NCBI GenBank assembly: GCA_964569715.1
Contig: CAZMUD010000063.1
Location: 1-6,444, forward strand
Length of the DNA: 6,444 bases
Source of the DNA: CAZMUD01 sp964569715
Lineage (GTDB): Bacteria; Chloroflexota; Dehalococcoidia; Dehalococcoidales; UBA2162
Direction of reading: 5' to 3'
Within the stretch, counting starts at the first letter, position 1; every line of letters starts with the position of its first letter. Below, piece after piece: positions 5,904 through 6,444 of the stretch. Under the pieces are notes generated by a model. That model saw only the letters and a program-made list of their open reading frames with translations, ran no database searches and was not told the DNA's origin. A program made the translations under genes and the position numbers.

Positions 5904-5932
5904 TTGACACTACTTATCGTAGAGAGTACCTT
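5904..5932 (+). promoter_or_regulatory. Candidate sigma-70 promoter for the AbiGi-like gene
   Basis: A perfect -35 TTGACA (5904-5909) is followed after 17 bp by TACCTT (5927-5932), which keeps the three most conserved -10 positions (TA...T) but is otherwise weak. The predicted start is near 5939, giving a leader of about 24 nt that contains the Shine-Dalgarno. This is the best candidate in the 110 bp between repeat copy 3 and the gene. Confidence 0.4.
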
Positions 5933-5962
5933 AATTCCATAATAGAGATAGAGGTAAAAACT

Positions 5963-6444
5963 ATGGGTAGATTGAGCCCTGATTCACTTTTTCACTTTGC
6001 GCCTTCTCTTGACAACCTTTTAGGTATACTCAAGAATACGTTTTACTCAAGATATTGCTATGAGGAGTTTGATTTAATAGACAGCGATAGGCAATCATTT
6101 TCTGAGGATGCTTACCCAATGGTTTGCTTTTGTGACATTCGATTATCTCAATTAATGAGTCATATTGATAGATATGGCAAATATGGCCTGGGACTGTCTA
6201 AACAATGGGGGGTAAGAAGAGGACTTAATCCAGTTATTTACTTAAACAAGAATTCACATCTGGCAAAAAGATTAAGCGTGATAACAAATGGAACTCTCTG
6301 GAAAAACAATCCGACTGCACAAGCATTTTATGAGACTATGCTGTATTTTAAGCCGTATGTGGGTCCTTTATATCGAGGTGGGTATTGTATCAAGGAGAAT
6401 GTAAGGTTCTATGATGAGCATGAGTGGCGCTATATGCCAGATAG
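5963..6444 (+). CDS. AbiGi-like abortive-infection family protein, 3' end cut by window edge
   Basis: 160 codons are open to the right edge. The ATG at 5963 is the first start after an in-frame TAG (5891) and has GAGGT (5951-5955) 7 nt upstream. Visible blocks are SLFHFAPSLDNLLGILKN (8-25), YPMVCFCDIRLSQL (51-64), YGKYGLGLSKQWG (71-83), RGLNPVIYL (86-94) and FYDEHEWRYMP (149-159). I recognise these from memory as the AbiGi family (Pfam PF10899, described as the putative antitoxin of the Lactococcus AbiG phage-resistance pair); no search was run. There is no signal peptide or membrane segment. The partner AbiGii, a nucleotidyltransferase-like toxin, is not visible but could lie to the right, or the protein may act alone. 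GC is about 37% over 6001-6240 against about 49% over 4501-4740 in argS, consistent with recent transfer. It diverges from argS and lies beyond two repeat elements. The biochemical activity is unknown. Confidence 0.75.
   Translation, partial: MGRLSPDSLFHFAPSLDNLLGILKNTFYSRYCYEEFDLIDSDRQSFSEDAYPMVCFCDIRLSQLMSHIDRYGKYGLGLSKQWGVRRGLNPVIYLNKNSHLAKRLSVITNGTLWKNNPTAQAFYETMLYFKPYVGPLYRGGYCIKENVRFYDEHEWRYMPD

Noticed and set aside
5938..5943. CATAAT as the -10 element of the AbiGi-like gene
   Set aside because: It is 28 bp from the TTGACA, too far for a sigma-70 promoter, and would place transcription start at or after the Shine-Dalgarno.

Overview
This window looks like part of a bacterial chromosome with moderate GC. 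Gene content, protein sequence style and the dispersed hairpin repeats suggest a Chloroflexota relative, possibly Dehalococcoidia. That placement is inference from memory of the families, not a search.

Layout: from about 5600 down to 1, everything reads leftward as one compact housekeeping cluster, in the order argS (arginyl-tRNA synthetase), trpS (tryptophanyl-tRNA synthetase), a biotin-dependent acyl-CoA carboxylase carboxyltransferase, hisA, and hisI (cut by the left edge). argS and trpS are 1 nt apart. trpS and the carboxyltransferase are separated by 82 bp. The carboxyltransferase stop codon lies inside the hisA ribosome-binding region. An extended -10 promoter sits just upstream of argS. 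HisI and HisA catalyse two successive steps of histidine biosynthesis (PR-AMP to ProFAR to PRFAR). The two synthetases charge tRNAs, and the carboxylase subunit serves acyl-CoA metabolism.

The hisA-hisI gap (248-531) and the region upstream of argS (5546-5962) carry short structured repeats. Three copies of a roughly 90 bp two-hairpin repeat are recognisable: two closely similar (250-342 and 5761-5850) and one diverged (about 376-466). A separate roughly 89 bp imperfect inverted repeat lies at 5635-5723. Beyond them, on the + strand, an AT-richer gene starts at 5963 and runs off the right edge. Its product looks like the AbiGi family of abortive-infection (phage defence) proteins, and it is the only accessory gene here.

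Points of note: (1) hisA has no ATG/GTG/TTG that gives a full-length enzyme. The best start is an AUA at 1245 behind a good Shine-Dalgarno. (2) argS also appears to begin at an AUA (5545) behind GGGAGG. (3) The two-hairpin repeat shows a compensatory base change that preserves a stem, and one copy abuts hisI closely enough to supply its ribosome-binding sequence. (4) The AbiGi-like gene marks the edge of a possible defence region to the right.
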